Assembly: GCA_016785225.1 (NCBI GenBank)
Contig: JAFBJZ010000323.1
Span: 372,001 to 436,000, forward strand
DNA from: Psettodes erumei
Taxonomy: Eukaryota > Chordata > Actinopteri > Pleuronectiformes > Psettodidae
Direction: 5' to 3'
Length of the DNA stretch: 64,000 bases
The translations under genes were made by a program, and so were the position numbers. Within the stretch, counting starts at the first letter, position 1. Each line of letters opens with the position of its first letter. Below, in pieces: positions 48,201-61,139 of the stretch. The notes below the pieces were generated by a model. The model saw nothing but the letters and a program-made list of their open reading frames with translations, made no database searches and was not told where the DNA came from.

Positions 48201-51200
48201 ATAGTGTTGACTCACTAAGAAGGGAAGTTTCTCTGTAGTTATACTGCATTGTGTGTCAAAGTCTATTTTAAGCCTAAGGTAATCCAAAGCTCCTGATAAA
48301 AGTCACACAGGAAGCCTTAAAAAAAACACAGCCGTGTCCTGAATGGCCGCCTTGGGGCGTACACGTCACTGTGTATATTCTAAATCTTTGTGACAGTGGA
48401 AGGGAGCTGACAAAAAAAATCCATTCCATTTTATTTTCGGACTCCAAGAATGTTTGAACAGACTTTGGAGATTGGGTTTTGTGAATTAGATGACTTGTCT
48501 AATTAGAGGCATTATATTGGAGGACCTCAAAAACTATGTTGCATTTCAAACTCTGCACGTAGTGAGGACTGTCAACTCGCAGGGGACTCACTCTCCCCTG
48601 CACTAAAAATCATAATACAACAATACTGCCATGCCAAATTTGGATCTTGTGGCATAAACAGTTCCCTTCCTAAGCAAACACTCATGTGGAAAAAATATTG
48701 CTGAAAGTCCAATATTTACCTTGTCTGCATGAAAACATGTATATTCTTGGTAACACAGAGAGAAGCGTGCATGGATCATTTTTACAGGCTCACACTTCCG
48801 TGTCACCGTGCATTAGAGATGACATGTCACCATCACCTCAATTGATTTTTCTACTGAGAAACACCTGCACCTTTTAGCAGATGGATTGTTGCACTTACAG
48901 TGTAAGTAGTCAGCAAGGTCACCCCCGTTGCAGTACTGGGATTAGAAAGAGAGGCAGGAAGGGAGGGAAAAAAAACAGGGGGAGAGAGAGGGAGATGAAA
49001 AGGAATAACATTAGGACACACAGGTAACAATGAGAGCTGATTGGTATCCATAGTGAGTGAGTGTCTGACATCACCGAGTCTCTGAAGGGACCGCAAAGCA
49101 AGCGAGATCAGAGGAGCGATTTGCTGAAGAGTGATGTGTTTGTAGATGTATCGCCTTGCTCTCGCTCCCACCATTAATATGAAAGAGTCCAAGAAAGGAC
49201 GGGGTGTGTTATGACAGGTGCGGCTCTGAAGGGCTGCCGCACAAGTCATTTCCTTCGCTAAGACATGGAGATAACCAGGAAACAATGAAGACAATAATAA
49301 ATGTGCTCTGCTTCTGTAACATTACCAGCAGCTGTCATTTGGATCCAATCTGGAGTAACATGCTGCATTCAGAGCACTTTGCAACTCTCTTTTGAACAGT
49401 TACGAAACAACTTTGATGCTTTGGTCATTGGGGAAATTATATTACGCGTTACATAGATTCTCAGAGGCAATCATCTTTAACACAGACACGGTATGTTAGT
49501 GACTAAGTAAACAGTGCAGTTCCATTGATGATGCGTGACATTTGATTTTCCCGCTTACTAAGACATTACAACCATTTTCCTGCAGTTCTCGGTATTGTGC
49601 GTGAATATGAACACTGCCCATTGCGATCTGAAGCCTTTGCGTTTCTGCTAAGCTGGTAAATATGTTAGCTTTTTAACAGAGCAACGTGGGTGGGAACAAA
49701 CTTTGATGAAACATCACAATGCGTGATTTGAAAGCCCTGAAATGGGGAACGGTGCTGTCAGAACAACAGGAGTTAGCAGGACAAATTATTCCCGGTTTCC
49801 CACCATGCCCTGCAGGCACATCAAGTGGTGAGAAAAAACCACCACTCATCTTGAATATTACTGTTAAATATAAGCTCTGTCTTACACACACACACACACA
49901 AAGTTAGCCCAAATAATTATTTGGGCTAACTTTGAATTATTTTCCTTCCTAACTAAGAATTATTTTCCTTCTAGCTCTTCATCAGGGAACCCGAATCAAG
50001 CCGCAGGAAACGAAAAAAACAACAAAAAACCTGGCAGCATGTGGACCCCCTGACCATTTACCCCCATTGATGCACGAGGAGGACACAGCTAATTATAGCC
50101 CAGGCCCCGTCAGAGCTGCCTACAAAAGCTGAGACAATAGAGCACTGGGCAAACATCACAGCAAGCTTACCTCCATTACCAGGTACACTGAGCTGGCAGT
50201 TTCCTAAGAAAAGAGAACAGATAAGAGGGGTTGTAAACAAACATATGTCAGTGACAGACAAAAGGAAAGAAACAGGCGGTAGCTGTGCTCACCGATAATG
50301 TCAGAGAAAAACCAAGCCAGGGGTTTGGATCAGAGAAATAAACAATGGTCTAAAGGGCCGCAGAAGATTTAAGGAGCGCCGATAGTGGAAAAATAGAAAA
50401 AAAACCTCAAGTGAAAGGTAGATGCCAGATATCACTGACCAAAGTTATCAAAGCTAAGTGTTGGTTGGTTGCTTTAGTTCATAATAGTTTGATTAAGAAT
50501 ATGAATTTTGTAAAACTGGATCTAACACACACTCCTGAACCAATGACTTAAAAAACAAAACAAAACACACGGACACACATTTGTGGAGCTTGTGTTTGGT
50601 TGCATAAGAGCAAATTCAAAAGTAAAAGCGTGGCTGCCATAAGTGAGAAATGTGAAAACAAGCCACATGTCCAACATTAATGCCGAGCCAAAAAAAAAGA
50701 GGGAATCAGAGCAGTTGGCTCAGCCGTCAACTGCATCATCAAAACAATGGGAAAATCAGTGAGAGTGCAAGACAGAAACAATGAGAGGTACTTAACTGTC
50801 TCAAATGTCAACTCATGAGCTCCCACAACAACACCAACAGAAAAGGCTATTAATTTACAGTACTGACTCATTCAGATTATTTTATACCAAATATTGCACA
50901 TTGGGGAATAAGCAGCTCTTCTAACATCTGCTATTTACTTTCTTTTAGCATGCTCTCGCTCAAACGACCCCTCGGAGGCAGAGGTTTTGGAGAAAAACAA
51001 AGTGCTGCCGTCTCAGGAGAAAGCCCTCTCTTATCACATAGCCACAGAAGACCGTGGTCTCTCTAACCCTAACCACGTGTCAGTATCTTGTGGAGTCCGC
51101 CAGCCAAAGACTGACTGTGGTTCTGCTGAGTCAGACCTTCTGGACTCGGTTGCCCTTGGTTTTTATTGATGGACAGCCACCGACACGCCAGTCAGTTAAG

Positions 51201-54200
51201 TTTAGGCCAGAAAACCAACCGTCTGGTTTCCACACACTGCTACTCTCTGCAGCATGACTTGCAATAAAGTACTAAATCAAGTACCGGGGGAGAGGGGAGG
51301 GTGTGCGACCGAAACTCAAATGACCCAGTGCACAGCAGCTGCGCACGGCCACACCGGGGTTTCCTTCTGTGTTTGCAACTGCTTCTTGCTTCACAGGGCG
51401 GAGTGCCACCTCTCTCACCTCTGAACGCATGAAAAAGCGTCTCTAACTAAACATTACGTTACCACCTCCTCCCCATCATTACATCCACTATTTGCTCTTG
51501 CTCAAAACCTGTTCAGCGACAGGAACTTGGCGCTCCGCCAAAACTGTCTCGCGCTGTGGCTGTCACATTAGCATTCTCCTGTAACTCTCAGACGGTCTGG
51601 AACGATACAATAAAGTCATTTTAAGTCACTTTGTGCACGACAATTGGATCACACGCGAAAAGCAAAGTTGGATGGCAGCATCCCCTGGTCGCAACATCTA
51701 CCCTCTGCTTCTGTGCAACAACAAACCTGTAATCTTAGAGCCCAGCTCAGTCCATCCTCCAGAGAGAGGTGCCACTGTGACTAGGAAGAAAGATAAGGGA
51801 GTGGCATATTTTGGGGTTCTGCAGGGGCAAAGACATGATAACTGCTCACAAGTGCTTTTACTTAAAAAGCACTTATGGATAGCACCCCGGCCAAAGAAGT
51901 TAAATTCCTATTTGCCACCAATACGACGAGGTGATCACGCTGCCGTGTTGGAGCAGCAGCATGTGCAACCTGTCATTGGTCACGATTTATCTGTTGAGTG
52001 TCTTTGCATGACTAAGCTCCCTGACAGTCAAGATAAGGGTAGATGACGAAAGGTCAGCTCGAATCAATAAAACAAATCTCCAGGTCCGGTGATGAAACCT
52101 ATACAATATCTGCTCTCAGCAAGACTTAACAGGCAGTTTTCCAAACATGACATTTCCCACAGGATAAATAAAATGTTCCCTACTACAACTGAACCGCTGA
52201 CGTCTTGTCAGATGTGAGAATAAGCACTGTGCGTTACATGTTTTCGAACAGAAAGCAGTGTGTCAGTAAAGACAATAGAAACACCTGGTGAGTTAGGGGA
52301 GGTGTCTGTGTGGGGGCAGGAGGCTGTGCTGGTCTCAGCTACCGGGTAGGGGTTGCCACGGTGAGCTTCAGACCGGTTACTAGGCTACAGCCAAGAACTG
52401 AGAAGAACCTGTTTATACTGATTTCATTGTAAACTCTGTGGCTTAAAAAGTGCTGCGCAAGTATATTATTGCTTAGCAGCTTGCAATGCACACCCTTCAT
52501 AGTGTAGGACAGAGCTAAAATGTTACGACTAGAAAATCATTCCTCAACATTTGCGCATGAATTGGCTGTACATGACCGTGACGCCTGGCCTGTGCCAAGA
52601 AAAGAGGGATAAACGCTTGAGCAGTAAGACTACAGGCAAGTACAACGCGAAGGCACTACATTTCCCAGAAAGCCCCGATCGAGGAAACAGGAACAGGAAC
52701 AGCCCACGTGACTGCAGACAGAGTGTAAACATGAGAAATGACTGAGTTCAACAGGACGCAAAGGCAGAAGGATCTGCAGAAACTCACAAAGTTTTTTTTT
52801 TGTATGTGAAGGGCAGAGGTAAACATGCTTGAACAGGACGAAACAGTTGTTTTTTTTTTTCAGAGCAAACAAATGTGGCAAAGCCTCGTGCTACAAGCAG
52901 GAGAAAACAAGAACTGTTTAAGCTGCACGAGACAGAAGTGGGTCATGTGGAACAGATAACAACCCATCTGCTCTGCTCTGCGAGCGCAGCCTGATGGGGG
53001 AGAACTAGGACAATAAACGGTGCGATAATCGGGCTTGTCAACCGAAGCGTCGACACGACGCAATCAGCCGGCTCCTGACATTGTACGTGTGCCATTTGTG
53101 AGTGCAGCATTACATACCTGAAAGTCCAGTAATGCAACAATGTTCTCATGTTTCAGTTCCTGCAGAAAACGACAGGGGAAATCACCGTTTGCTTAATTCT
53201 TGACATGTTTGACTTTATAGAGCAGCAACCCGATAACTGGAATGCAGGGGACTGTAGGAAAACAGTCATTTCTCAGAGCTTCTGACTTACCTTGAGTATT
53301 TTGATCTCTTTGCCCAACAGTGTCTGGGATTTGGCCAGGTTCTTCTTGTTGATGCATTTCACTGCCACCTCCCAGTCATGCTTCTGGAAGGACAAGCAAA
53401 ATATGTTAGTTGTTGTTGTTTTTGGATGAAACGAATGCAATGCACAGCAGTGTGCCTTCACCTGGTAAAAGAGACTCCTCTGTCCCTGAAACTCATACAA
53501 ATGCCGACGCCTGCAGCATTTTTGTGTCTGCTTAGTTCATTTGGCAAAACGATGGATTCTACCACATCCATTGCACCAGCACGTGTTCGTAGACCTGTTC
53601 GTCTGTGTGCTTCTTTCCATCATGCTGTTGGTTGCAGGAGACTCCTAATGGAATTTGGCACTGATTATACTATCACCTGCTGTGACTGTAATCAGCCAGG
53701 AGGTCTAGTTACTATTTCATATGACCCTTTTCTCACACTGAAGCACATTCAAATGTTCTGTATTCTGTATGCATTACAATATGTGTTGTCGTGAGGCCAT
53801 TATCCTTTACTGTCGAGGGAATTCATCCGTGTGTCACTTTAGGAAGGAAGCAACAAAGATGCTACAGGCCAACATTTGCCCCCCTCAGTGTCTTATTTGC
53901 CACGTAAAGGTTTGATATACAATCATTTCCAGTGTGTAACCGAATGACGACAGAGAAGTCAGAATTTAAACTCTCCCGTCACAAGTATAGGACATGTTTC
54001 AACATGTTTATTAATGGCCTCAGTGTGGAGCCTGCCAATGGGAACAATACATGTCTTCTGGCCCGTGTTTACATTTGCCACGTTTATGGACGCGCATCAC
54101 CTTCACTGCTGGCCCGCTGCAAAGTGCAGACCCCGACAGAGTGACGAGCGGGCACCGAGGGAGCACGTCGCGAGCATTTAACGAGTGTTTTTAGCATTTT

Positions 54201-54523
54201 CTCCGTCAACTGTTATTACTGCCTGTTATTTTAAGCAACATCCTGTATGCGCTCCCGGGCCTCTTAAGGCCGTACCATGAAAACAAACGCAGCAGATGGC
54301 TAATAACAGGCGATTCGAGCCTGACAGCGCAGCCAAACCGTTCAAACCGCGTCTCATCTCGTCTCCGTTTGCAATAATACACATTGTGCACCATGACAGT
54401 AACATGTATATGAATAAGGGAGACTCTACTGACCTCTCGATGCCTGCCTTTGAAGACAACAGCAAATGCGCCATGTCCTATCAAGTCCTTCCGACTGAAC
54501 TCGAATTTGCCCACCGTCTCCAT
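36243..54523 (-). CDS. ulk1: ULK1 autophagy-initiating serine/threonine kinase
   Basis: Twenty-seven coding exons on the minus strand: 54523-54434, 53383-53291, 53159-53118, 50203-50171, 48935-48899, 47546-47373, 45759-45686, 45478-45377, 44808-44750, 44097-44015, 43487-43437, 43133-43042, 42851-42686, 42468-42414, 42304-42218, 41660-41517, 41406-41258, 40628-40369, 40262-40057, 39698-39577, 39348-39223, 38817-38633, 38230-38046, 37538-37420, 37293-37136, 36704-36569, 36298-36243. They sum to 3084 bp and 1027 aa (human about 1050). The N-terminal kinase domain has the Gly-loop IGHGAFAVVFKG, VAVK Lys39, HRD Asp131, DFG Asp158 and activation-loop Thr173, each 7 residues before the human numbering. 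The Ser-rich middle keeps an ATG8-binding LIR (DDFVMVP, Phe357), an AMPK-type site RLHSAP (Ser536) and the mTORC1-type site FTVGSPPSG (Ser731). The C-terminal EAT/MIT region (about 800-1027) binds ATG13 and FIP200. FADPITAN before the EAT region favours ulk1 over ulk2. Whether it is ulk1a or ulk1b is not resolved. Confidence 0.97.
43620..44004 (+). mobile_element. fish retroposon 3' tail in ulk1 intron 10
   Basis: The segment has the order of blocks seen at the end of a very common fish retroposon: CTGCAGGTATTTCTGCCCCC, a TATTATTATTA tract, CT-rich sequence, CCAAGGCAGATTGCC, then GAGTATGGTCTCGACCTGCT, CAGTATAAAAAGGGCCC, TGAGATAA, GATGCAATATAAATAAA, and a final TTGACTTGACATG. Some of the usual middle is missing. 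It lies antisense to ulk1 and ends about ten bases from the exon 10 splice donor. Confidence 0.65.
49886..49934. repeat. (CA)n tract followed by a perfect 36-bp palindrome
   Basis: A short CA run leads directly into a perfect palindrome at 49899-49934. Each half is 18 bp (CAAAGTTAGCCCAAATAA and its exact reverse complement) with no spacer. Right after it, GAATTATTTTCCTTC occurs twice. All of this is inside ulk1 intron 4. Confidence 0.9.
52651..52676 (+). promoter_or_regulatory. ZNF143/SBS-type motif in ulk1 intron 3
   Basis: ACTACATTTCCCAGAAAGC closely matches the ZNF143 (Staf) element ACTACAATTCCCAGAATGC. Such elements usually sit in promoters. This one is about 1.9 kb inside the gene, between exons 3 and 4. 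Confidence 0.45.
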
Positions 54524-55160
54524 GTTTGTGCCAAAGTGTGATGTTGAACTACAAAGACCTGGACAAATGACCAGGAGGCCTCAGGTCACCCGTCGCGTTA
54601 GCAAGCGCTCCTTTCTCCTCAGTGAAGTGGGGGCAGCGGCAGGGACGTTCACCCCCTCTTTGACTTGCCATGGGCTGCCTTCCTGACAACAAATCGTCCT
54701 CTCCTCTCATGTTCGCACGCATCGGTTTTGGAGTCGAACTCCTAACAAAGCCGTATGGTCGTCTCCATCTCCAACGGCTCGGCCAACACAAAGTTAGCTA
54801 ACTTAACAAAACTGGAATCGGACGAGCCTTGTTGTTGTGGCTGCCCTTTGGCGTGCCACCTTAAAAAGCAGCTCGTTGCGTTTTGTTTATATACAAGAGG
54901 TCCTCACTTCTGTCGCCAGAAGCTTCCGCACGGTAAAAACGAGCGCTGGTTGCGAGCCTAGAAGACATCAACAATGTCCAGTAACCGGCAAAAATTGCGA
55001 GTGTACCCCGCAATCACTCGCAATTAGCAGCCGAATCGCCAGAAAGTCACAGCATCGATGGTCCCAAACAGCGCAGACGGCGTCCAGCCTCCGCAACAGA
55101 GCGCATGCGCAGGGCAATTACCGCTGTGGTTCTGACGTCAGCGGAGCAGGGTCCCCAGCG
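54524..55160 (-). promoter_or_regulatory. ulk1: ulk1 promoter with NRF1 site and CRE
   Basis: GC- and CpG-rich sequence upstream of the ulk1 start codon holds a perfect NRF1 palindrome GCGCATGCGC at 55101-55110 and a perfect CRE/ATF palindrome TGACGTCA at 55133-55140. No TATA box is seen. Mammalian ULK1 is reported to respond to ATF4 and other stress factors, so the CRE makes sense, but function here is inferred. The start codon context ACAAACATGG is good. Confidence 0.65.
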
Positions 55161-55649
55161 GTCCCCTGTCACATAAAGCGGACGTGGTTTTGTTTTGTTT
55201 GGGTTTTTTCGTTTGTTTTGGCCAAATTAATCCTCTGATATCTAAATGTCTGTAACTTGGAACATCACATCAACCACATAGACAAGCATTTATGCCTGAC
55301 TGTGTGTAGTGAAGTGTAAATTAAATGATTAGGTAAAAAATTAGGAAAAAAATACGAGGTGACGTGTGACAACGTCACCAAAAAAAAAAAAAAAAATCCT
55401 ACCCTGAAAATTTTCTCTGGCATTTGCTTTCTGGTATGCTTTGTATTCAAGTAATGGGGAAAGGAAAAAAAGAAAAGAAAAATATATTTTCCGAGATTTT
55501 GCATTCATTTCCTACAATATAATCAAATGAATTCTTTCTTCTGCAATGAGAGGGAATAATTGCCTGCCACGTTCTCTTGTGGAAAGCTTTAATTGGTGCC
55601 CTCAAATACATTTTTATTAACCTCCTCCACTAGGTGGAGAGACGGACCA

Positions 55650-55687
55650 TCATAATCATCATTATCATCATCATTGTCATCATCATG
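55650..55687 (+). repeat. (ATC)n-type trinucleotide microsatellite
   Basis: An imperfect run of ATC/ATT trinucleotides lies about 0.5 kb beyond the ulk1 promoter region. Confidence 0.85.
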
Positions 55688-58437
55688 GGCTGCAGAGGGG
55701 AAGTTTCCAGCACCAGGTGAAAAGCCACTTTATCTGTTGTGTTGAAAAAGTGTTAGTTTGGATCTAAGTTCACCAGGAGTCCTAGGATCAGCGGTGAGTT
55801 CTGTGGCTGTTAAACTGCATGTCCCTGATCATGACCTTCAGCCAGGTCACAGGAGCAGGACACTCCATTAATTGTGTGGGTCTCAAGAGTGAAATGTGCA
55901 AAATTTAATGAGAGGCTAAATGTAATGTCAGGTATTTTTGTCTCTATTTCTGGTGACCGAAGCATTCTTAATTATCATGTTTGATTAATTATTGTCCTTG
56001 AGAGGAAAGTCTCAAGTGCAGCATTGCATCCAAAGCAAAAAGTGTGTGATGTGAATTCATTTCACAACATTTTCAGTCGTTAAGTGAACGTAAGCCTGTG
56101 GCAGAAGGAGCAAAGCTTTTACTAACACATCCTTGCACTCAAGTTACGTAATAATTCAAATATGGAACTTGATTGTGAGCTTGACAGATTTCTCCAAACA
56201 TACGACTCTAGTCGAGACAGTTCATCTGAGTATACAGTTGGGGTGAACGGATCAGTATTTAGCACATGTTATGTATATTCAACTACCAGAGGAGGGCAGT
56301 AGCTGACAGCATAAGTGGCTAGATCTATGTTTTAGTGTTTTCAAAGGTTTGTATGAAACCATTGAGGAAAACTGATGATCTTCAGTCATTTTGACATCTT
56401 GCCGGCCACTCTTTGGAAATGTCATATAATCACTGACAGTATCATGGAATAAACCACACATCTTTTAAGAAGCTGAGTTGAGGAAACATTGCTACCACAA
56501 TGTGACGTATCAATTATGTAAAGGAAGACTTTTTTCCCCAGGAATTACATTTTCAGATGTTTTGTCACTCAGTGTAGGGACCTGTGGGATTTCCTTGAAA
56601 CATTACACTCTCAGTCCTACTGGCAGTCTAATGTCAAGGAAGTACTGTTGCTGCACCATAGCAAATAGGAAGTTTGATGACAGCCAATTTCTGTATGATT
56701 CTGGAGCAGTGTTGTCCAACAGTGCCACCCATGCTATCACAAAGTTATAGTCTACAGGATGATGAACCGTTGACAGCAGGCTAGGGATGTTCCTGTGCAT
56801 GATATATAAATATGAATTCAGTTTTTACTCTGTTGCTTTTCAGCAGAGGAAGAGTTTCTGTGTGTCATCAAGTTTGACTGTGCAGGACAGTTGGCGTATT
56901 TCGCTGTAAGCGGCCCACCTGCCACTGTCGCAGGTGTCGACTCTGCAGGGGTTTGATCTGGTTTTGAATATTTTCACCACACTGTGGCTCCTACAGAATG
57001 ATTGATTGGCTCCTCCTGGCCCACATTAACTCTCTGCTGGTGGTGGTGCAAAGGCCTTCAGGTATTCACTCTGATCAAAAAAGAGACACTATAGCCAGCA
57101 GTGTCCCAATATACTTGCAAACTGCACACTGACCTAGTAAGCTGTCTGTTAAATTGCAATTTAAATGGAATTTTGTAACACACACTATATTACACATCTG
57201 CAGTTTCTTTACCTGCAGTCAGGCTGACATTCACATACTCAAGTATATGTAGTCACACTTAGTACTCACACATACACGTACACAAGGGTGCTTGAAACTC
57301 ATTGCATCCACACAAGGACATAATGAACGGTTTTGTCAGAGCACACTGTGTGCATGATGCATTCTAACAGTGGTCATCCACACTAATGGTAACTCAAGGA
57401 CAAATATGGACGGAAGAAAGCAAATGGCTTCAGTAAAAGATAGAAAATAACATTGTAACAATGAGAAAACATACTGTGTTATAATGTATATTCAGTGTTT
57501 TATTTTTTCGAGTATATGGATATATTCTGTATTCAGAATTAAATAAATTAGGAGTTTAATGTTATGTGTGGCAATGTGGGGACTTATCACACATCTTTAA
57601 TTTTAAGCCATCCCTCAAACTTTGTACTTTGACAGTCACTGTCTACCTTTTTACTACACATTCTTTTTTCAAAATACCTTTTCCTGTGTCTTTATAGCTA
57701 GATTTTCTTTTATTTCCCCATTGTAAACCACCCTGAGCTAGATACCTTGTGGTTTATAAATCACATTTAATACGAAAGAATTTGACCTCCTTGAGTGAGG
57801 GCTTGAAGGCATCGGTCTCCCCCGAGGTCACCCTTCACTGAGCTCACAGTAAGTTTTGCGGCATTGTACCCTGCTCATCTATTCAGCCAATCATCAAGGC
57901 ATTTACTATCCAGTTGGTGAAAAAAATGTTGCACTGTTGAATGGTGGCCAGTATTTTCATGTAGATGGGGAGCTAAAAAATCCTGCCATGAAGGTCAGTG
58001 CTTTTTCAAACCCATCTTTGCACCGAAATTGACTTGATCAGCACAATAGTTTTGTCTGTATATTGCACTGCTATGCTCAAGTGTGCGATACCTACCAATA
58101 GGTCATGCCAGATAATTAAACTTAGAAGCTGAGGGAAATTCAATAAACTTCATTACAACTGAGGGAGCCTTTGGACTCAAGGGAGATTTCCGTATTCATG
58201 TACGTATAGGATGGATGGAAAGCTTTTCTAAAGCATCAAGTAGCTCTATCTCCCTCTGGAAACCCAACTCGTCCAACGTATCAGTGTTGACTTCCACTGT
58301 CTCATGTTACATATCAGTAATATATTACAGGAGCTGCACGAAGGGCCCCCACTGTAAGTGCTTAATGTGGTTAATCTTGCCATATGTGTCATGTGTAATA
58401 TGTCAAATCATTCATATTCATATATTCACTGTTCTAT

Positions 58438-58498
58438 AATAAATGATAATAATATAATAATAATAATAGTAGTAATGAATTACTGCTATTTATTATAA
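58438..58498 (+). repeat. ATA-rich microsatellite
   Basis: An imperfect run of AATAAT units passes into TAGTAG and then a TTATTATAA end. It is simple-sequence DNA. Confidence 0.8.
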
Positions 58499-60009
58499 TC
58501 TCAGATGTAGGAACTGCACACACCTTTTACTTATTTGCATGCAAAGCAACACACCTTGTTTATTCTGAGTGCATTAATGAGTCACGTTGGACTTGTTACC
58601 TGCTGGATGATAAATGACAACAGTGGGCTTTAGAAAGTCACATGCTGCTGTCTTATCTTGACTGGATTAAGGGCCCAAGGGGCCTTTCACAGTCATCACC
58701 TGATAAAATGTGTCAGTTTGCTCACCAGAGAAAGGCCAGACTGATGGTCCAGAGAGATCCGGAGAGTCTCTCCTCTCATCCATCGTCTTGTATTTCACTT
58801 TATTTATTTATTTATTTTCTAACAAAACTGAAATTCATTTTGTCTGTGTGCCAAAATAACATCAACCTGTTTAATCTCATAGCTCTTAGGCATAAGTGTG
58901 GCAGAAGTACGGGGAAGTCATTAAGGGTAAGTCAAAAATTAAAAAAATTAACATACATTAACATTACTGTATATTCTGTTATTTACATATCTAGCTTCAG
59001 ACATTACTTGTACCCTGTATCTATTGTTAGTGCACTAGTCTACACATGTCTCATCAAGATGAGGTATCACATGTCCTGTCACTTTGTCACACTGGATGTC
59101 AAGAGTGGAGGCGATACTTCTGCTCAAACTGTGTACAGCGCAGAAATGAAGCAGCACGCGCTTCCTACCCGCTGCATTTCCCCTGGCATGTGTGCGGGTA
59201 GGAGTTTGAATTCAGCACGACTTTTTGTGGAACATGATGGCAGAGAGCAACCAGAGACCAGTCTGACAAGTGATTCGCTCTCTCAGCGTGTGAGCTTGAA
59301 ACAGCCCCTTCTGCTGACCCTCCCCTTGACCTCACTGCCACGCATTAGCTTGGAGCCGGGCTCTTGACAGCATCACTTTTCCAAAGTGCAGTGACTGTGG
59401 GAACAGCTGTACCTTGGTGCGTGGACACACATAATTACATATACAATCTGTTTAACAGAGGACTCTGCAGGTCAGCTCCTCTGCGCAGGCTAATGACATT
59501 GCATTTCATCTGATTGAAAACTGTTGTTGAGTGTTAAACACTCATTGAAACTTTTCCTCTGTTTGCAGTGGATTCTCATATATTAAGAAAAACCCTATCA
59601 TTTGTATACTTTTCTACAGATGATAGCCATAGCAGACCAAGTCTTTACACCTATCTAAGTGAGGGCGTATTTGTCTTTGTCTGTTTTTTGTTTTTTCTGT
59701 ATGATCCCCTGATTTATAACACAGTGTTTTTGTACTGTCAATAGTTGGGATTATACGGTGGGCCCTCAAACGTGAAAAAGTCACAGTTCAGGGGCCTCGG
59801 GAAACGGAGAGTTCTTCATGTTAATGCAAAACTGGGTGGCTGGAAATAGCAGTTGTAAGACAGCAGTACCAACAAAGTAAAATGCAATTTAGACAATGTT
59901 CATTACACTTCTCTTATCAAATAGGTACAGTATATATCCACTGTTAAAAATGTTAATTCTATCAATTTCGTTTGTTTAAAACAGTAGCTCAAGCACAATC
60001 AGTTGGACA

Positions 60010-60140
60010 AACTGCTGAAAAGTGACCTGCCTTGCTTCATTCGCCCCCAGGAGCAGGTGCTCTCACGGCGGCCGCCGAGCCACAGCAGTTAATTAACACC
60101 ACTCAAGTGTGTCAAGAGGAGGGAAGAAAAATCGCTGTTC
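60010..60140 (-). repeat. non-coding segment, inverted paralogue of 150-290
   Basis: On the minus strand this reads CTTCCCTCCTCTTGACACAC, GAGTGGTGTTAATTAAC, TGTGGCTC, GAGCACCTGC and GGCGAATG in the same order as 150-290 on the plus strand. This copy has a GC-rich stretch (GGCGGCCGCCG) between the TTAATTAA core and the GAGCACCTGC block, and a TCAAGTG word of NKX2 type where the left copy has CTCGAGTG. Confidence 0.7.
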
Positions 60141-61139
60141 CTGGTGGTGTCACACCCCGACCTGCTCGCCGTGACAAAAGGGAGATGCCAGGAGAATAAC
60201 AATGAATTCATTCCAAACGAACATGATAATGAATTGTAAGAATTCGGAGAAAAAAACACTGAGGTGTGTAACTGAGGTGCAAGCTATTACGACATAAAGC
60301 AACAGCAGTTGTGTTTGTGCACGTAATCGCTAGACAGAACGCACTTGCTGAACGGAGAAAGTGCACTTGTAAATCGAAGAGCAAACAATCAGGCAAGCTG
60401 GTCACTACACCAGAGACAGTAGCTGACGCCACCTCAAAACTGAGTGAAGTTTGGTTGAGCATAATTTGGTGGAGGCCATCTTTAACCATTGAATTAATTT
60501 AACAGCTTTCATTTCTAAGTGGGAGCTTAGCATGTGACTGACATCAGGTTCTGGTTCAACGTTCCCACGCACTTTTCTTAGTTGCCACCTTGTTCGCCTT
60601 GATTTCCAACCAAAACGGAACTTAAATAAAGTCATTCATATTCCTTTATTTTTCTACAAAAATATTTTACATTAAAAAACACAGCTTGAAATATACACAG
60701 CCCACTTGGTTTTGCAGTAACCATGGAACATCTTAACTCTCAACTCAAATATATCTGTCTATATTTAAACTGTAGGTAAATATATCAGCAAGAATAAATC
60801 CAGTTGCTATCTTGTGAGGTCAACAAAGGACATCACCAGAAGAAGCTCGGACTGATGAAGAAAAGGCCCAGTGAACTATAATCTGATCAAAGCAATATGG
60901 AATCACAATCTATCCATATTTATTACAAAAAATACAACAAAACCAATACTGTCTCTGGTAAAGGCAGGGAATGCTTCTGTAGCGGGGGTGAAGAGGATGA
61001 ATCATGGAGATACATGAGCAGCAGTGCCTCGGAAACTGTGGGAGCACAGGTAAGGGATTTAAGCGAGGATAATGGCATTAAGCGACATTAAGAAAGTCTG
61101 AGATCTCAACTTTGTGTCTAACAGGAACTCATTATTTTG

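Noticed and set aside
36243..54523. ulk2 rather than ulk1
   Set aside because: The KQHSDPV word occurs in ULK2, but FADPITAN, the VFTVGSPPSGTTPP context, DDFVMVPA and the neighbouring mmp17 favour ulk1.
58642..59367. 241-codon open frame on the plus strand between ulk1 and mmp17
   Set aside because: It runs through a TTTATTTATTTATTT simple repeat, has no recognisable domain or codon bias, and has no promoter or splice context. It is probably a chance open frame.
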